Assembly (NCBI GenBank): GCA_963660435.1
Contig: CAVKYI010000004.1
Location: 1 to 64,000, forward strand
Source: Hallerella sp963660435
GTDB lineage: Bacteria > Fibrobacterota > Fibrobacteria > Fibrobacterales > Fibrobacteraceae
DNA: 64,000 bases
Reading direction: 5' to 3'
In this document: positions 52,172 through 61,941 of the stretch, in pieces
Layout: each line of letters opens with the position of its first letter
How positions within the stretch are numbered: the first letter of the stretch is position 1
Translations under genes and position numbers: made by a program
Notes under the pieces: generated by a model
The model's database searches: none
What the model saw: the letters and a program-made list of their open reading frames with translations, nothing else
Told to the model about the DNA's origin: nothing

Positions 52172-54033
52172 TTTTCGCGTTTTTCCTGGTCCAGGCGGTC
52201 CTGGACATTGCGCTCGTACGGACAAATCCCGATGCCGAGGGAATCTATCTCTTTGCGCCGCAGATCGTTCCTTTCGTCTGTGCGCTGCCCTTTCTTTTTT
52301 CCGGAAAGATTCGAAACCGCTATCCCAAGATTCTCGGAATCTTTTGCGGAACCGGATTTCTGTCACTCGCCATCGACTATCTGCTGCAAACGCATGTCGG
52401 GCTGATTCAGCTCTGCACGGTATTCATTCCGCTTTTCCTGTTCGGGCTTTTTCGGTTCGCCGTCTGGAACTTTCGTCGCATCCGGGAAAGAGAATCGCGC
52501 AATGCCCTTCTAGCCTGCAGCATCGGCTGGGGATTTTACGCGCTTGCGTTTCCGCCGCTTCCCCTAGGCCCGGGGGCCCTGGTGTTTCTCGTCCCGTGGT
52601 TTCTAGTCCTCTTGCGGTCCGGAATGCAGACCGCCCTTTTCGCATCGTTCTGGTCGGGATTTCTATACAACGTCATCAATTACTACTGGATTTACAACGT
52701 GATGAATGTCGGGCCGGCAGTCCTTATCTTCATCGGGCTTGTCCTTCTCGTTTCCTATTTCAGCGTTTACAACACGATAGCCGCGGCGGTTTTCGTCAAG
52801 GCAAGAGACATCCGATTAAAGAAAGTTCCCATCTTCCTCGTGCTGTTTCCGCTGTTCTACGCGGGACTCGAAATGACGCGAAGCATCGGGGATTTCAGCT
52901 TTCCTTGGAGCCATCTCGGATACGCCTTCGGCAAGCAGCTCGAACTTCTCCAGGCATTGTCTCTCGTCGGCGTCTTCGGCTATACGGCGCTCGTCATCGC
53001 AAGCAACCTGTCCGTCGCCATCGCCTTTACCCAAAGAAAGAAGATTCTCTTCGCCGTCCCGATTCTTCTTTTCGCCGTCCTCTTTTGCTACGGCACCGCG
53101 AGGCTTTCCACGAAAGAAGCGTCCCCGTTTTATGCGGAAGATTCCGCAGATGCTCCAACCGTCGCCATTGTCCAGCCGAATATCGGTCAGACAGACAAGT
53201 GGAGCAAGGCCTACTACGATTCCGTTGTCCAGAAAACGTGGAGCCTTGCAAACGACAGCATCGACTGGATTTCGGAAGCCCCGGACCTTATCGTCTTTCC
53301 GGAGACCGCCATTCCGGACTTTTTGCGCAAGCGTTCCCGCGAAAAGGATTGGATTTACAATCGTATCAAGGATACGCAAACAAGCCTCTTCATCGGAACG
53401 CTCGACTACGACAGAAACGGCAAGCCACCGCGCCCGGTGAATCTTTACAACAGCGGCTTTCTCTTTAGGCCCGGAAAAACCGGCTACACGCGCTATGTCA
53501 AGACCCATCTCGTTCCTTTCAGCGAAAGGATTCCCTTTGACGATATTTTCTCCATCCTGAACTATGTCGATGTCGGACAGGGGAACTTCGTTCCGGGAAG
53601 GGAAAGGCCTGTTTTCGAGCCGTTTTCCTGGAGCCCCTTCATCTGCTACGAAACGATTTACGGCATGGAAATTCGCCGCGCGATCCGCGACGGTTCCCGG
53701 CTCATGGTCGATATCACAAACGACGGATGGTTCGGAAAAAGCACTGCCGCGGCACAGCACCTGAACCAGATCCGCTACCGCGTCATCGAAAGCGGCTACC
53801 CGGCGGTACGCTGCACCAACACGGGAATTTCCGCTTTCATCGACCAGTTCGGCAACGAGGACATGAAGACGGAACTCTACACGGAACGCGTCATCACGCG
53901 AAAGATTCCGCTCCGCACCCGGAACACGCTCTACTTCCACATCGGAGACGCTGTCGAATACGGGCTGCTCGGATTTTTCTTCGCCTACCTGATCGCGCTC
54001 TGGGGATTTTCACGCAAGCCTTCCGCGCGTTAG
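52168..54033 (+). CDS. lnt: Apolipoprotein N-acyltransferase
   Basis: It adds the third acyl chain to lipoproteins, a step needed by the many lipoproteins in this window. The 621-residue protein begins with an extra block of about four membrane helices (1-110) not usual for Lnt, then the typical helices. A nitrilase-like periplasmic domain follows, with the catalytic triad: Glu in VFPETAIP, Lys in YVKTHLVPFSERIPF and Cys in FICYETIYG. It is coupled to rsmI by ATGA and ends four bases into the convergent glycosyltransferase gene. The family is clear; the N-terminal extension is unusual. Confidence 0.92.
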   Translation: MIFAFFLVQAVLDIALVRTNPDAEGIYLFAPQIVPFVCALPFLFSGKIRNRYPKILGIFCGTGFLSLAIDYLLQTHVGLIQLCTVFIPLFLFGLFRFAVWNFRRIRERESRNALLACSIGWGFYALAFPPLPLGPGALVFLVPWFLVLLRSGMQTALFASFWSGFLYNVINYYWIYNVMNVGPAVLIFIGLVLLVSYFSVYNTIAAAVFVKARDIRLKKVPIFLVLFPLFYAGLEMTRSIGDFSFPWSHLGYAFGKQLELLQALSLVGVFGYTALVIASNLSVAIAFTQRKKILFAVPILLFAVLFCYGTARLSTKEASPFYAEDSADAPTVAIVQPNIGQTDKWSKAYYDSVVQKTWSLANDSIDWISEAPDLIVFPETAIPDFLRKRSREKDWIYNRIKDTQTSLFIGTLDYDRNGKPPRPVNLYNSGFLFRPGKTGYTRYVKTHLVPFSERIPFDDIFSILNYVDVGQGNFVPGRERPVFEPFSWSPFICYETIYGMEIRRAIRDGSRLMVDITNDGWFGKSTAAAQHLNQIRYRVIESGYPAVRCTNTGISAFIDQFGNEDMKTELYTERVITRKIPLRTRNTLYFHIGDAVEYGLLGFFFAYLIALWGFSRKPSAR

Positions 54034-55214
54034 CCCAGAATATACCTGACCGTTTTTTCCAAGTCCTGATTCTGACGGCTGCGAACTTTTGCATAGCGTT
54101 CATGCGCCCGGTCCGCATAAAAAGCCTTGATGTCGCCATCTAGCAGCTGGATCATCCGGTTCCGGATTTCGCTCTCGGAATACGGATCGAAATACAGCGC
54201 GGCGTCCCCGCAGATTTCGGGAATCGACGAAGAACCGCTCGCCGCTACCGGAACACCGTAGCGCATCGACTGCATCGGCGGATAGCCAAAGCCCTCGTTA
54301 AGCGACGGGAAGATAAACGCGTACGCGTTTTGGTGCAGCAGTTCAAGTTCTTCTGTTTCTACATAATCGAGAAAGACGAATCGCTCCGGATGGCGGACAT
54401 GCCGTCGATAGACTTTCGGATTCGGCACGCCTGTAAGGACGGTCTTGAAATCCGGATTGTCCTGCAAGAACGTTTCGTCAAGAGAATCGAAAGCCTTTAC
54501 CGCGAGGAGATTGTTCTTTTCCCAGCGCGCTCCGCTTGTCAAGAGAAAGTACTTTTTCGAAAGGACTCCCGTCGGGAGCGTTCCCGTCGGTTCGACTTCC
54601 ATCATCGGGCTGTAAAAGACGGGAATTTCCACGTGCGAAAGTTCCGGAAAAAAATTCCGGATCGAAGCGCGACTGTGCTCGCTCACCGTAATCGCGAAAG
54701 CGTTTCCTTCGGCAATCCGATGCGCGAGCCGCTCATACTTCGGCTTGTAAAAACGATTCTTCCACAAGTCGCGGTAGCGCACAAGCGCCTCCGCCTTTTG
54801 CGCGAAAGTTCTCGCGAAGCGAATTCCGAGCGCGCTGTATTTCATTTCGAGAGCGCGCACGCCGTGCCACGTAAAGACGAAACGCGGAACGGAAACGTCC
54901 CACTTTTTCTCTAGCGAATAGAGCGGCGTATAGAAAGTGTCGATCTGATTTTCGTCGATTATCCGCTGCGGCGTCTTATCGTTTATGTCGAAAAGAGGAA
55001 CCTGGAATTTCTTACAGGCGGAGACGATTTTCGGGTCCAGATACTTTTGGGCGTCAAAAGCCGCAAAGAGCCTAACTTCCGGCGAAACCGTTTCCGCTCT
55101 TTCGAACAGATTGCGAAGCAGCGCAAGGAACACGACTTCGCCATACGAACCGCCGCCGTGAAATTTCGCATTGTGAATCGGCTGCACCGCGACCAGGTTG
55201 TAGAGCAGGTTCAT
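54030..55214 (-). CDS. Glycosyltransferase, GT4-like (family 1 group)
   Basis: A 394-residue GT-B glycosyltransferase that would add a sugar to a lipid-linked or polysaccharide acceptor. Its donor-site motif is FPSLNEGFGYPPMQSMRYGVPVAASGSSSIPEICGDAAL near residue 295, containing the E-x7-E pair. The N-terminal half has an unusual opening (NAKFHGGGSYGEVVFLALL). It begins with an ATG overlapping the GT8-type gene upstream (ATGA). It closes the glycan cluster. Confidence 0.85.
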   Translation of the reverse strand: MNLLYNLVAVQPIHNAKFHGGGSYGEVVFLALLRNLFERAETVSPEVRLFAAFDAQKYLDPKIVSACKKFQVPLFDINDKTPQRIIDENQIDTFYTPLYSLEKKWDVSVPRFVFTWHGVRALEMKYSALGIRFARTFAQKAEALVRYRDLWKNRFYKPKYERLAHRIAEGNAFAITVSEHSRASIRNFFPELSHVEIPVFYSPMMEVEPTGTLPTGVLSKKYFLLTSGARWEKNNLLAVKAFDSLDETFLQDNPDFKTVLTGVPNPKVYRRHVRHPERFVFLDYVETEELELLHQNAYAFIFPSLNEGFGYPPMQSMRYGVPVAASGSSSIPEICGDAALYFDPYSESEIRNRMIQLLDGDIKAFYADRAHERYAKVRSRQNQDLEKTVRYILG

Positions 55215-56221
55215 CGGATTTTCCCCAGCCATTCCAGCGGGTGCGTCAGGAAAGGGATTTTTCTGTAGAGAAACGCAAGCGTTCGCGCAAAGGCGTAGGA
55301 CCGCACGACATCCGCCCCGAAGACTCCCAGCTTTTTCGTCTGGAAGAGAAACGCCTCCTTCGCATTCCGAATGACGGAATCGTAATATCCGTCGATGTGA
55401 ATATTTTTATCGCCATCTACCGTCACCGGGATATTTTTCAGGTCCGTATAAAAATTCTTGCGCAAAATCCTTGGCAAGAAAGCGTCCATCGAATCCGGGA
55501 CGCGGTGGCCACAAGGATCGATGATCCGCGAACCGAAGAAATGGAGAATCTTCGCGTTCGGCAAGAAGCGCTTGCCGTAAGCGAGCTGGCAATTCCACTC
55601 GCCGGGCATCTTCCGAATCTTGTAGCCAAAGGAAAAATCCGCCTCGGCGAGAGCCGCCATGTCGTAAGGATAGTTTTTCGAAACCGAATATTCCCAAAGC
55701 TCGTGCCACTTTCTAAAAAACGCCCGGACTTCCGGCGTGTCGCTCGCAAACATCACGCCACCGTTAAAGAGCTCGTCGTTCAAGATAGGGGAAAACCCGA
55801 GCATCCTTGCCGCGTTCAGCACTTTTTTCCGGTTAATCGCCTTGTGCAAGTTGGTGTGAAAATCGAGGACCGCATAGATTCCGCCACGCCATTCCTCCGG
55901 GATTTCCAGGCTCCCCACGACCGCGATATCCGAATCCATATACAGAAAGTCTCCGTCGATCTCGTTCCGCATGACCGTTTTCAGATAGCGCGAACGCTGC
56001 ATCGGCGAAAGCTTTTCGTCGAGAGAAAGAGCCTTGAACTCATCGACCGCCTCTTTCAACACGGCGCGCTTTCCCGTAAGCGTTTCCGCGGTCCTGTCGT
56101 CCGTGAGCAGCGTGACAAAGGCTTTCGGATTATGATCCCTGAGCGAAGCAATCGCCACAAGCGTCTGTTCGCAGAAAAAGTCCTTCGGGGAACTGGTCAA
56201 GACAAAGAGGTATTTGGTCAT
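55211..56221 (-). CDS. Glycosyltransferase, GT8-like (copy A)
   Basis: The 336-residue glycosyltransferase has the metal-binding DxD in FLYMDSDIAVVG near residue 95, NDELFNGGVMFASD, and the substrate segment NCQLAYGKRFLPNAKILHFFGS. It is clearly a paralog of the 308-residue gene at 58753-59679; both start MTK(Y/F)L(F/Y)VL and share WNCQ and IHFFGS/LHFFGS. GT8 enzymes add galactose or glucose to lipopolysaccharide-type acceptors. It overlaps the GT4 gene by four bases. Confidence 0.85.
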   Translation of the reverse strand: MTKYLFVLTSSPKDFFCEQTLVAIASLRDHNPKAFVTLLTDDRTAETLTGKRAVLKEAVDEFKALSLDEKLSPMQRSRYLKTVMRNEIDGDFLYMDSDIAVVGSLEIPEEWRGGIYAVLDFHTNLHKAINRKKVLNAARMLGFSPILNDELFNGGVMFASDTPEVRAFFRKWHELWEYSVSKNYPYDMAALAEADFSFGYKIRKMPGEWNCQLAYGKRFLPNAKILHFFGSRIIDPCGHRVPDSMDAFLPRILRKNFYTDLKNIPVTVDGDKNIHIDGYYDSVIRNAKEAFLFQTKKLGVFGADVVRSYAFARTLAFLYRKIPFLTHPLEWLGKIR

Positions 56222-56248
56222 GGGATTTAAAATAGAAAAAGGGGAAAA

Positions 56249-57721
56249 TTAAAATTCTTGCCGTTCCCGCTTTTTGGACAAGCCCTGCCACCAAAAAGTT
56301 CCGACAATTCCAAAAAGAAGAGCGGCGTACAGAATACCTTTTGAAAAAAGAGACGGAGAACAGAATCTATTTTCAACCAAATAGATAACGGCAAAAAGCA
56401 ATATCCAAATACCCTGAACCATCAACCGTCCCTGGTAAGGCCAATAACCCATTCGCCGCAAATACAGATTCATCCAGACACACTGTAAAATCTGATACGA
56501 CATGGAAGACACCGCAGCACCGGCAATTCCCAAAAATGGAATCAACAGGGCATTCATCAAAATCGCAAAAAACAGGGAAACGACATTCATCCCGAGCATA
56601 AACCTGCTTTTTCCGAGTCCGTTGATAACCGCACCGGAAAGCCCCCAAAATCCATTGAGCAAATTACCTAGCATCAAGATTCCCAGAACCGCTACGGGAT
56701 TTTCCTTTGTTATAAAAGATTTTCCGGCAATCATCATCGTCTGTTCCGGGAAAAGGATGATAAAGAAACCGATTGCCAACTGGATAAGCGTCACCATGGA
56801 AACGCAATAGGAATAGACAGGCTTTAAATCCGTCACAAGACGATTTTTAGACATACCCGCCACGACAGGCTGTAAAATCGGATTGTAACTCTGGCGAACC
56901 GTTTTAAGCCCATTTGAAATCGTGACCATCACCGCGTAAATCCCTGCAGCTTCCGGACCGATCAAAACCAAAACCATCCACAAATCGACGCGGAGCAGGA
57001 AAGCCGAAACGACTTCCGAAAAGCCAATCGGCAGCGAAAAGTCTAAAAGTTCGCGGGGAATTTTTTTCTTTGTCATCCAGCTGATTTTGGGAAACTGTCT
57101 TTTCATCAAGACAACATACACCATAACACCTAGGACATTAGAGACAAACAATCCTACCGGGAGAGAGAGCTTATCGGCAAAACCGCCAAAATACAGACAT
57201 AGGGCAACCAGCGGCGCAAAAGTCGTGACGGCAAAATCATTGATAAAAATCTTGTATTGTGGATGGCGGTTTCCTTCGGACGCCCCGGCAAAAAGCAACA
57301 GCACCGTATAAGGCAACACCGAAAGCACATAAAGGGATATTTCCAGCGAAGACAGCATGGAAAGCCCCGAAAAAAAACGTTGCAGGTCAAAAAAGGAGCC
57401 AAGCCAAAATACAGAGGAAATCAAAAAAGCAAGGATTACGACAATTTTCAAGGATTCGACAATTCCCTCGTGAGAAGGACGCCCGCATATCAAGTTTTGC
57501 GGCAAGTAGCGATGCATTCCCTTGTCAAACCCCAAAACAGCCACTCGGCTAAGAGTAAATACCAGAAGTTGCGTCGAGACATAGACGCCGAAGATTTCCT
57601 TGCCAAAGACACGAGCGACAATGATGGTCAAAATCGGGGCAATAACCTTTAATGCGGTCCCGCCAAAAGTAAACAGAGTGCTCCGCATTAAAAAGCGCTG
57701 GTCGGTCTGTATGGAATTCAT
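56249..57721 (-). CDS. Polysaccharide flippase (Wzx-like)
   Basis: A 490-residue integral membrane protein with about 14 helices, of the oligosaccharide flippase (MATE-like/MVF) type, expected to flip undecaprenyl-linked sugar across the inner membrane. Recognisable parts are TLFTFGGTALKVIAPILTIIVARVFGKEIFGVYVSTQL at the start and later GNLLNGFWGLSGAVINGLGKSRFMLG. The start at 57721 overlaps the upstream unknown gene (ATGA). It is visibly AT-richer than most of the window. Confidence 0.85.
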   Translation of the reverse strand: MNSIQTDQRFLMRSTLFTFGGTALKVIAPILTIIVARVFGKEIFGVYVSTQLLVFTLSRVAVLGFDKGMHRYLPQNLICGRPSHEGIVESLKIVVILAFLISSVFWLGSFFDLQRFFSGLSMLSSLEISLYVLSVLPYTVLLLFAGASEGNRHPQYKIFINDFAVTTFAPLVALCLYFGGFADKLSLPVGLFVSNVLGVMVYVVLMKRQFPKISWMTKKKIPRELLDFSLPIGFSEVVSAFLLRVDLWMVLVLIGPEAAGIYAVMVTISNGLKTVRQSYNPILQPVVAGMSKNRLVTDLKPVYSYCVSMVTLIQLAIGFFIILFPEQTMMIAGKSFITKENPVAVLGILMLGNLLNGFWGLSGAVINGLGKSRFMLGMNVVSLFFAILMNALLIPFLGIAGAAVSSMSYQILQCVWMNLYLRRMGYWPYQGRLMVQGIWILLFAVIYLVENRFCSPSLFSKGILYAALLFGIVGTFWWQGLSKKRERQEF

Positions 57722-58650
57722 ATTCCTACCGAATTTCGCATAAAATAACGAATCCATTTGTTAACTTCATATTGTTCCACAATTTCGGCTTCTACATCCT
57801 GATAGGGAGTCTGCATAAATTCTTCCAGTCCTTCTAGTTTAAAATCGCGGATAATATAGATATTCGAAGGACGGTAGAAATCCATTTTTTCTATTTCAAA
57901 ACAATTAGTAATCAATTTCTTCTTTAGAAAAATCGCATCGAACGGACGTAAGGAAAGCCCGCTTTGTCCCGGAGAAAGAATATCGACAATACATCTTGCT
58001 TCCGCAGACTTCCGTATGTTTTCCATGTTAGAAACATAATCCTCGTTTTTCTCGACAAGGATGAAATGGGTCCGGAAACCTTTTTCTTCAAGCGTCGTTT
58101 TCAAAGCGTCGATCGATGTCCTTCTCTTTTTGACGTATCCGGCAAAGTAAAAATCATAAAGAATCGAATCTTCGCTGCAGAAAACTTTTCGGTTGACATT
58201 CTTCATCCGAACTATCTGGTAACGACGAGAATCACACGCATCAAATGAATAAATTTTAAAATTTCTACTTTTCAAATACCGGATTGATCTTTCTATGCAG
58301 CCGTCATCGGAACTCCAACGAGACAAGGGATTCCACAGAAAGATGTCTTTCCCGACCGCCTTTTTGAACCGCCAATTCATCACGCGATATTCTTTAAACC
58401 CGCAACAATCCCAAAAAAGAATTTTGGCCTTGGAGGCATCAAAAAGCACCTTTCTAGTTTCCCTTGTATATCGAAAGAAATATGCCAACCAATGAATATG
58501 TAAAAAGAGAAATATCCCGTATAGAACATAGAAGCAGCAATTTCTTCGCAAATATAATGGTATCGATTTTACACTTTCAAGTGCGATTCCATCAACAACA
58601 AACTTTGTAGCCTTAAACTTTGGCTGATAGACAACGAACAACTTTTCCAT
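57718..58650 (-). CDS. Glycan-cluster protein of unknown function
   Basis: The 310-residue protein has no known family that I recognise, though phrases such as DIFLWNPLSRWSSDDGCIERSIRYLKSRNFKIYSFDACD and YISNMENIRKSAEARCIVDILSPGQSGLSLRPFDAIFLKKKLITN resemble parts of exopolysaccharide-synthesis proteins. It has one or two hydrophobic stretches near 35-55. Location between a GT8 and the flippase points to sugar transfer or polymerisation. It is the AT-richest gene of the cluster, suggesting recent acquisition. Confidence 0.75.
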   Translation of the reverse strand: MEKLFVVYQPKFKATKFVVDGIALESVKSIPLYLRRNCCFYVLYGIFLFLHIHWLAYFFRYTRETRKVLFDASKAKILFWDCCGFKEYRVMNWRFKKAVGKDIFLWNPLSRWSSDDGCIERSIRYLKSRNFKIYSFDACDSRRYQIVRMKNVNRKVFCSEDSILYDFYFAGYVKKRRTSIDALKTTLEEKGFRTHFILVEKNEDYVSNMENIRKSAEARCIVDILSPGQSGLSLRPFDAIFLKKKLITNCFEIEKMDFYRPSNIYIIRDFKLEGLEEFMQTPYQDVEAEIVEQYEVNKWIRYFMRNSVGI

Positions 58651-58752
58651 ACCATACCCTTTTGTAAAAAAACGGGAAATCCCGACTTAGCAAAAGATAT
58701 ATTTTTTACAGACAAATCTGTCAGTCATTCAAACATTCATGACCGGATTCGT

Positions 58753-59679
58753 TTAAAAATGAAAAAACTTTCCCCGCAAGAAAAACAACGGAAATTTAGT
58801 TTGTGGATTCAATTCTTTCGGTGCTCCGTAAAAACCATTTTTTGCCGAATAGGCCAGCTGCATTACACTCGCTTCCACCTGCTGTTCTCTCTTTATTTTT
58901 CTAAAAATTTCAGTTGTCATCAACGGATGCGGTTCCTTTTTCCCAAGCATCCCCGAACCGAAAAAATGAATTATCTTCGCCTTGCAAAGCAACGGGTAAA
59001 TCGTCTTTACCCGATACAGGTGATTGTACGCTTCCCGAACCTGACAATTCCACACTCCGGGAAGTTCCTGAATCGGAAACCCCAATCGATGATTGCTTTC
59101 GTTGAGCGAAAACTGGTCGGTGTAGATGGAATGCTCGGTACAAAAAAGGTAAAGCTCATGCCACTTGTTGAAAAATTTCCTCGCAATGGCACTGTCCTTG
59201 GCAAAAATGACGCCTCCATTAAAATAAAGATCTTTCAGCGACATTGAAAAATTTAGCGTCGCGAGACTTCTCTGGAAGCGCTTGTTATGCATCCGATATC
59301 GGTCTTTTTCCCGAGCATGCAAATCGGCAACCAGAGCAACATCGCCTACATCGTTCGGCATTTCCAGAAATCCCGTAACCACCGTATCGCCATCCAAATA
59401 CAGAAAATCCCCTTCTATGTGATTGCGCATATTCGTCTTCAGCAACCGGGAGCGCATCAAGGGGGAAATTTTTTCCGGGAAGGCAATGACTTTATATTCA
59501 TTCGCCAGTTTTTTTATTTCGGAACGAAATCCGACAAGATTCGCATCTGTCGCATCATCGACAAGCAACGAAATAAACGCCTGGGGATTGTAATGCCGAA
59601 GCGTCATCGCGGACAGGAGCGTCTGCTCATAATAAATGTCCTCGTTTCCACTGACCAGTACATAGAGAAATTTTGTCAT
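58753..59679 (-). CDS. Glycosyltransferase, GT8-like (copy B)
   Basis: A 308-residue paralog of the GT8-like gene at 55211-56221. The DxD motif reads FLYLDGDTVVTG near residue 95, and KDLYFNGGVIFAKD, ELPGVWNCQVREAYNHLYRV and KAKIIHFFGSGM follow. It is the first gene of the glycan operon; no obvious ribosome site is visible. AT-rich sequence and divergence from copy A suggest an old duplication or separate acquisition. Confidence 0.83.
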   Translation of the reverse strand: MTKFLYVLVSGNEDIYYEQTLLSAMTLRHYNPQAFISLLVDDATDANLVGFRSEIKKLANEYKVIAFPEKISPLMRSRLLKTNMRNHIEGDFLYLDGDTVVTGFLEMPNDVGDVALVADLHAREKDRYRMHNKRFQRSLATLNFSMSLKDLYFNGGVIFAKDSAIARKFFNKWHELYLFCTEHSIYTDQFSLNESNHRLGFPIQELPGVWNCQVREAYNHLYRVKTIYPLLCKAKIIHFFGSGMLGKKEPHPLMTTEIFRKIKREQQVEASVMQLAYSAKNGFYGAPKELNPQTKFPLFFLRGKFFHF

Positions 59680-59789
59680 CGTTCCATTCTTTTGAAAGTG
59701 ATAGAAATCAATACAAAATATACAAACAAAACAAATTCGCTTGGGATGTTTTTATCGCAATGCAAAACCAACAAACCGAAAAGAATCAT

Positions 59790-59801
59790 CCCGTTAACGG
59801 G
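59790..59801. promoter_or_regulatory. Perfect 12-base palindrome in divergent promoter region
   Basis: CCCGTTAACGGG lies between the divergent GT8-like gene (start 59679) and the LtaS-like gene (start 59843). It could be an operator for a dimeric regulator. Only one copy is visible. Confidence 0.28.
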
Positions 59802-59842
59802 AAAAGTCTTTTTTGCCGTTCAAACTTTTTATATTCCCAATA

Positions 59843-61846
59843 ATGAAAAATTCAATTCAACTACTGTCTTGTTTATCCCGTTCCGTGTCGTTTTCCAAAT
59901 GGCTTCTCGTTTCGCTCGCCTTCTGGATTTCGCACATCCTGCTGCGCGTTCTGCTCCTTTTCCGCGAAAATCCCTATGGTTTTCCCTTTGTCAGCAAGCC
60001 GGACTGGTATATCTTCCATGCGGTGTGCATCGATTTCATCTGGATTTGCAATTCGCTCGCCGTTTTCCTCGCAGTCCTCTTTATCGCGAAAGCTGTCCGT
60101 GCGAAATCCGCCAAGACCCAAACTCAGCAAAAGTTCCCGTTCGAACCGATCTGGCTCGCTTTCTACGCGGTCTTCCATTCCGTCATCCTTCTCTTCACGC
60201 TCCTCGACGACGAAGTCCAGCGCTTTCTCGGGAGCCATCTTTCCTTCGGAATCATCAATACGTACAAGGACACGTCCTCGCTCAAGATGTTCTGGGACTA
60301 CGTAGCAAACGACGGGTCGATCCCCTTTCTCCAGTTCCTTGTCCTTGCGCTGATTCTGCCCGCGACTTACGCCGTTTATCGTCTGGGAACAAAGCTTTAC
60401 CGGCAAGGGAAAAAGCGCACGGGCATTCCGAAGATTCCCATCGCCATGTGCGCGTTTTACGTTCTATCCTTTCTGTTCGTCCATGTCATCTGGACGGGTA
60501 ACGCCCGAATGACAAAGCTCAAACCGATCGTTTCCCTCGTTTACGACGAGCTGTTTTCCGAAAAACGGTCCGCGGGAGTTTCCGAAAGCGAAATTCTTCC
60601 CTATCGAGATTTCTACCGAAAACTATGGCAAGAAGTCGAAGGCGATTCCCTGTGGGAATTTCCGAAAGATTCCCCGCCAAGACTTCCGCTTTACCGCGTG
60701 CCTAGGCAAGAACTTCTCGAAAGCGAAAGCCTCCTTTCTCAACGCAGGAAGAAGCCCAACTTCATCGTCGTATTCCTCGAATCCCACCGCGGCCTGAACG
60801 TCGGATACCTGAACCCCGACAAGCCATCCCCGACACCGTTCCTCGATTCCGTCGCAAGCAACGGACGCGCCTTCATGCGGATGTTCGCCAGCGGGCTTCC
60901 CACGACAGGCGGCATTCTTTCGACCCACACCGGAATTCCCCACCATTCGAGGCTTTCCGAAGCGACAGACCTCGCGCACGTCAATCTGCCGAGCTTTGCG
61001 TCGGTCCTCAAGGATTCGGGCTACGTCGCCCACTACTTTTCCGCCGCCGATCCGGCCTGGGACAATCTCGGCGTCTGGATGGCCAAATGGTACAATGTAG
61101 AACACTATGACCGAAGTCGCGAAGACGATTCGACATTTTTCGACCATGCGATTTCCTATGTACGCGACACGCTAGCGCGCCAAGGCTCCCCGTTTCTCGC
61201 GACTCTCGCGACACGCTCCAACCATTACCCGTTCAACTTCGCGGCGGGAATGCCCGAGGAAGAAAAGCAAAAGCCGCTTACGGAAAGAATCCAATACACG
61301 ATGCAATACGCCGACCGGCAGCTCGCCCGATTCATCCACGCAATCGAAAAGGAAGCATGGTTTGAAAACACCTACCTGATCATCTTGGCGGATCACGGAT
61401 TTCCGCTTGGCGAAAACGGCGTTTCCACGATGAGCGGTGGAGGATTTTCCAATGCGACGTGGATTCCCCTTGTCATTTCCGGGGAAGGCGTCGAACCGAT
61501 GCGCGACACGGCAACGACGGCCCAAATCGACATCGCCCCGACCATTCTCGAACTCGCGGGTCTCGCCGTCCCAAATATTTTCATGGGACACAATCTGCTG
61601 CGCGGAACGGGAACGGGACTTTCCCTTGGCGCGTATTTCCACACCGCGGCAGTCGGGCTAGACGGTTATCGGCTAGTTTCCCCCTACCCGATTCGGGCAG
61701 AAGAAAGGCGCTGGCTCTTCGAGGAAAGGGATACGCACCAAAACGAAAATCTCTCGAAAAAAAATCCGGAAACGGAAAAACATCTGGCAGGAATCCTGGA
61801 TTCCCTGATTAAAATTTCGGACTACACGCTCGAAAGAGGGATGTAA
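59843..61846 (+). CDS. LtaS-like phosphoglycerol transferase / sulfatase-family membrane enzyme
   Basis: The 667-residue protein has about five N-terminal membrane helices (to residue ~215) and an extracytoplasmic alkaline-phosphatase-superfamily domain (about 305-667). Visible active-site pieces are Glu313 in FLESHRG, the nucleophile threonine in GLPTTGG (354-355), and the metal-binding LADHGFPLGENG. Relatives transfer phosphoglycerol or phosphoethanolamine to surface glycans or lipids. The start at 59843 gives a proper first helix. It is divergent from the glycan cluster. Confidence 0.88.
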   Translation: MKNSIQLLSCLSRSVSFSKWLLVSLAFWISHILLRVLLLFRENPYGFPFVSKPDWYIFHAVCIDFIWICNSLAVFLAVLFIAKAVRAKSAKTQTQQKFPFEPIWLAFYAVFHSVILLFTLLDDEVQRFLGSHLSFGIINTYKDTSSLKMFWDYVANDGSIPFLQFLVLALILPATYAVYRLGTKLYRQGKKRTGIPKIPIAMCAFYVLSFLFVHVIWTGNARMTKLKPIVSLVYDELFSEKRSAGVSESEILPYRDFYRKLWQEVEGDSLWEFPKDSPPRLPLYRVPRQELLESESLLSQRRKKPNFIVVFLESHRGLNVGYLNPDKPSPTPFLDSVASNGRAFMRMFASGLPTTGGILSTHTGIPHHSRLSEATDLAHVNLPSFASVLKDSGYVAHYFSAADPAWDNLGVWMAKWYNVEHYDRSREDDSTFFDHAISYVRDTLARQGSPFLATLATRSNHYPFNFAAGMPEEEKQKPLTERIQYTMQYADRQLARFIHAIEKEAWFENTYLIILADHGFPLGENGVSTMSGGGFSNATWIPLVISGEGVEPMRDTATTAQIDIAPTILELAGLAVPNIFMGHNLLRGTGTGLSLGAYFHTAAVGLDGYRLVSPYPIRAEERRWLFEERDTHQNENLSKKNPETEKHLAGILDSLIKISDYTLERGM

Positions 61847-61886
61847 AGTCGGCGGAAACAAATCTTTGTCACTGCTTGCAAACATT

Positions 61887-61915
61887 TTGACAAGGACAAG
61901 AAGAAATCTTATTTT
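61887..61915 (+). promoter_or_regulatory. Candidate housekeeping promoter of the broken surface-protein gene
   Basis: TTGACA (61887-61892), a 17-base spacer and TATTTT (61910-61915) precede the GGAGGA ribosome site and ATG at 61942. Both control elements are intact although the coding region is broken. Confidence 0.6.
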
Positions 61916-61941
61916 AAAAACAATTCGGTGTTGGAGGAACC

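Noticed and set aside
59287..60501. 404-codon plus-strand open frame
   Set aside because: It crosses antisense GT8-like sequence and then reads the LtaS-like gene out of frame.
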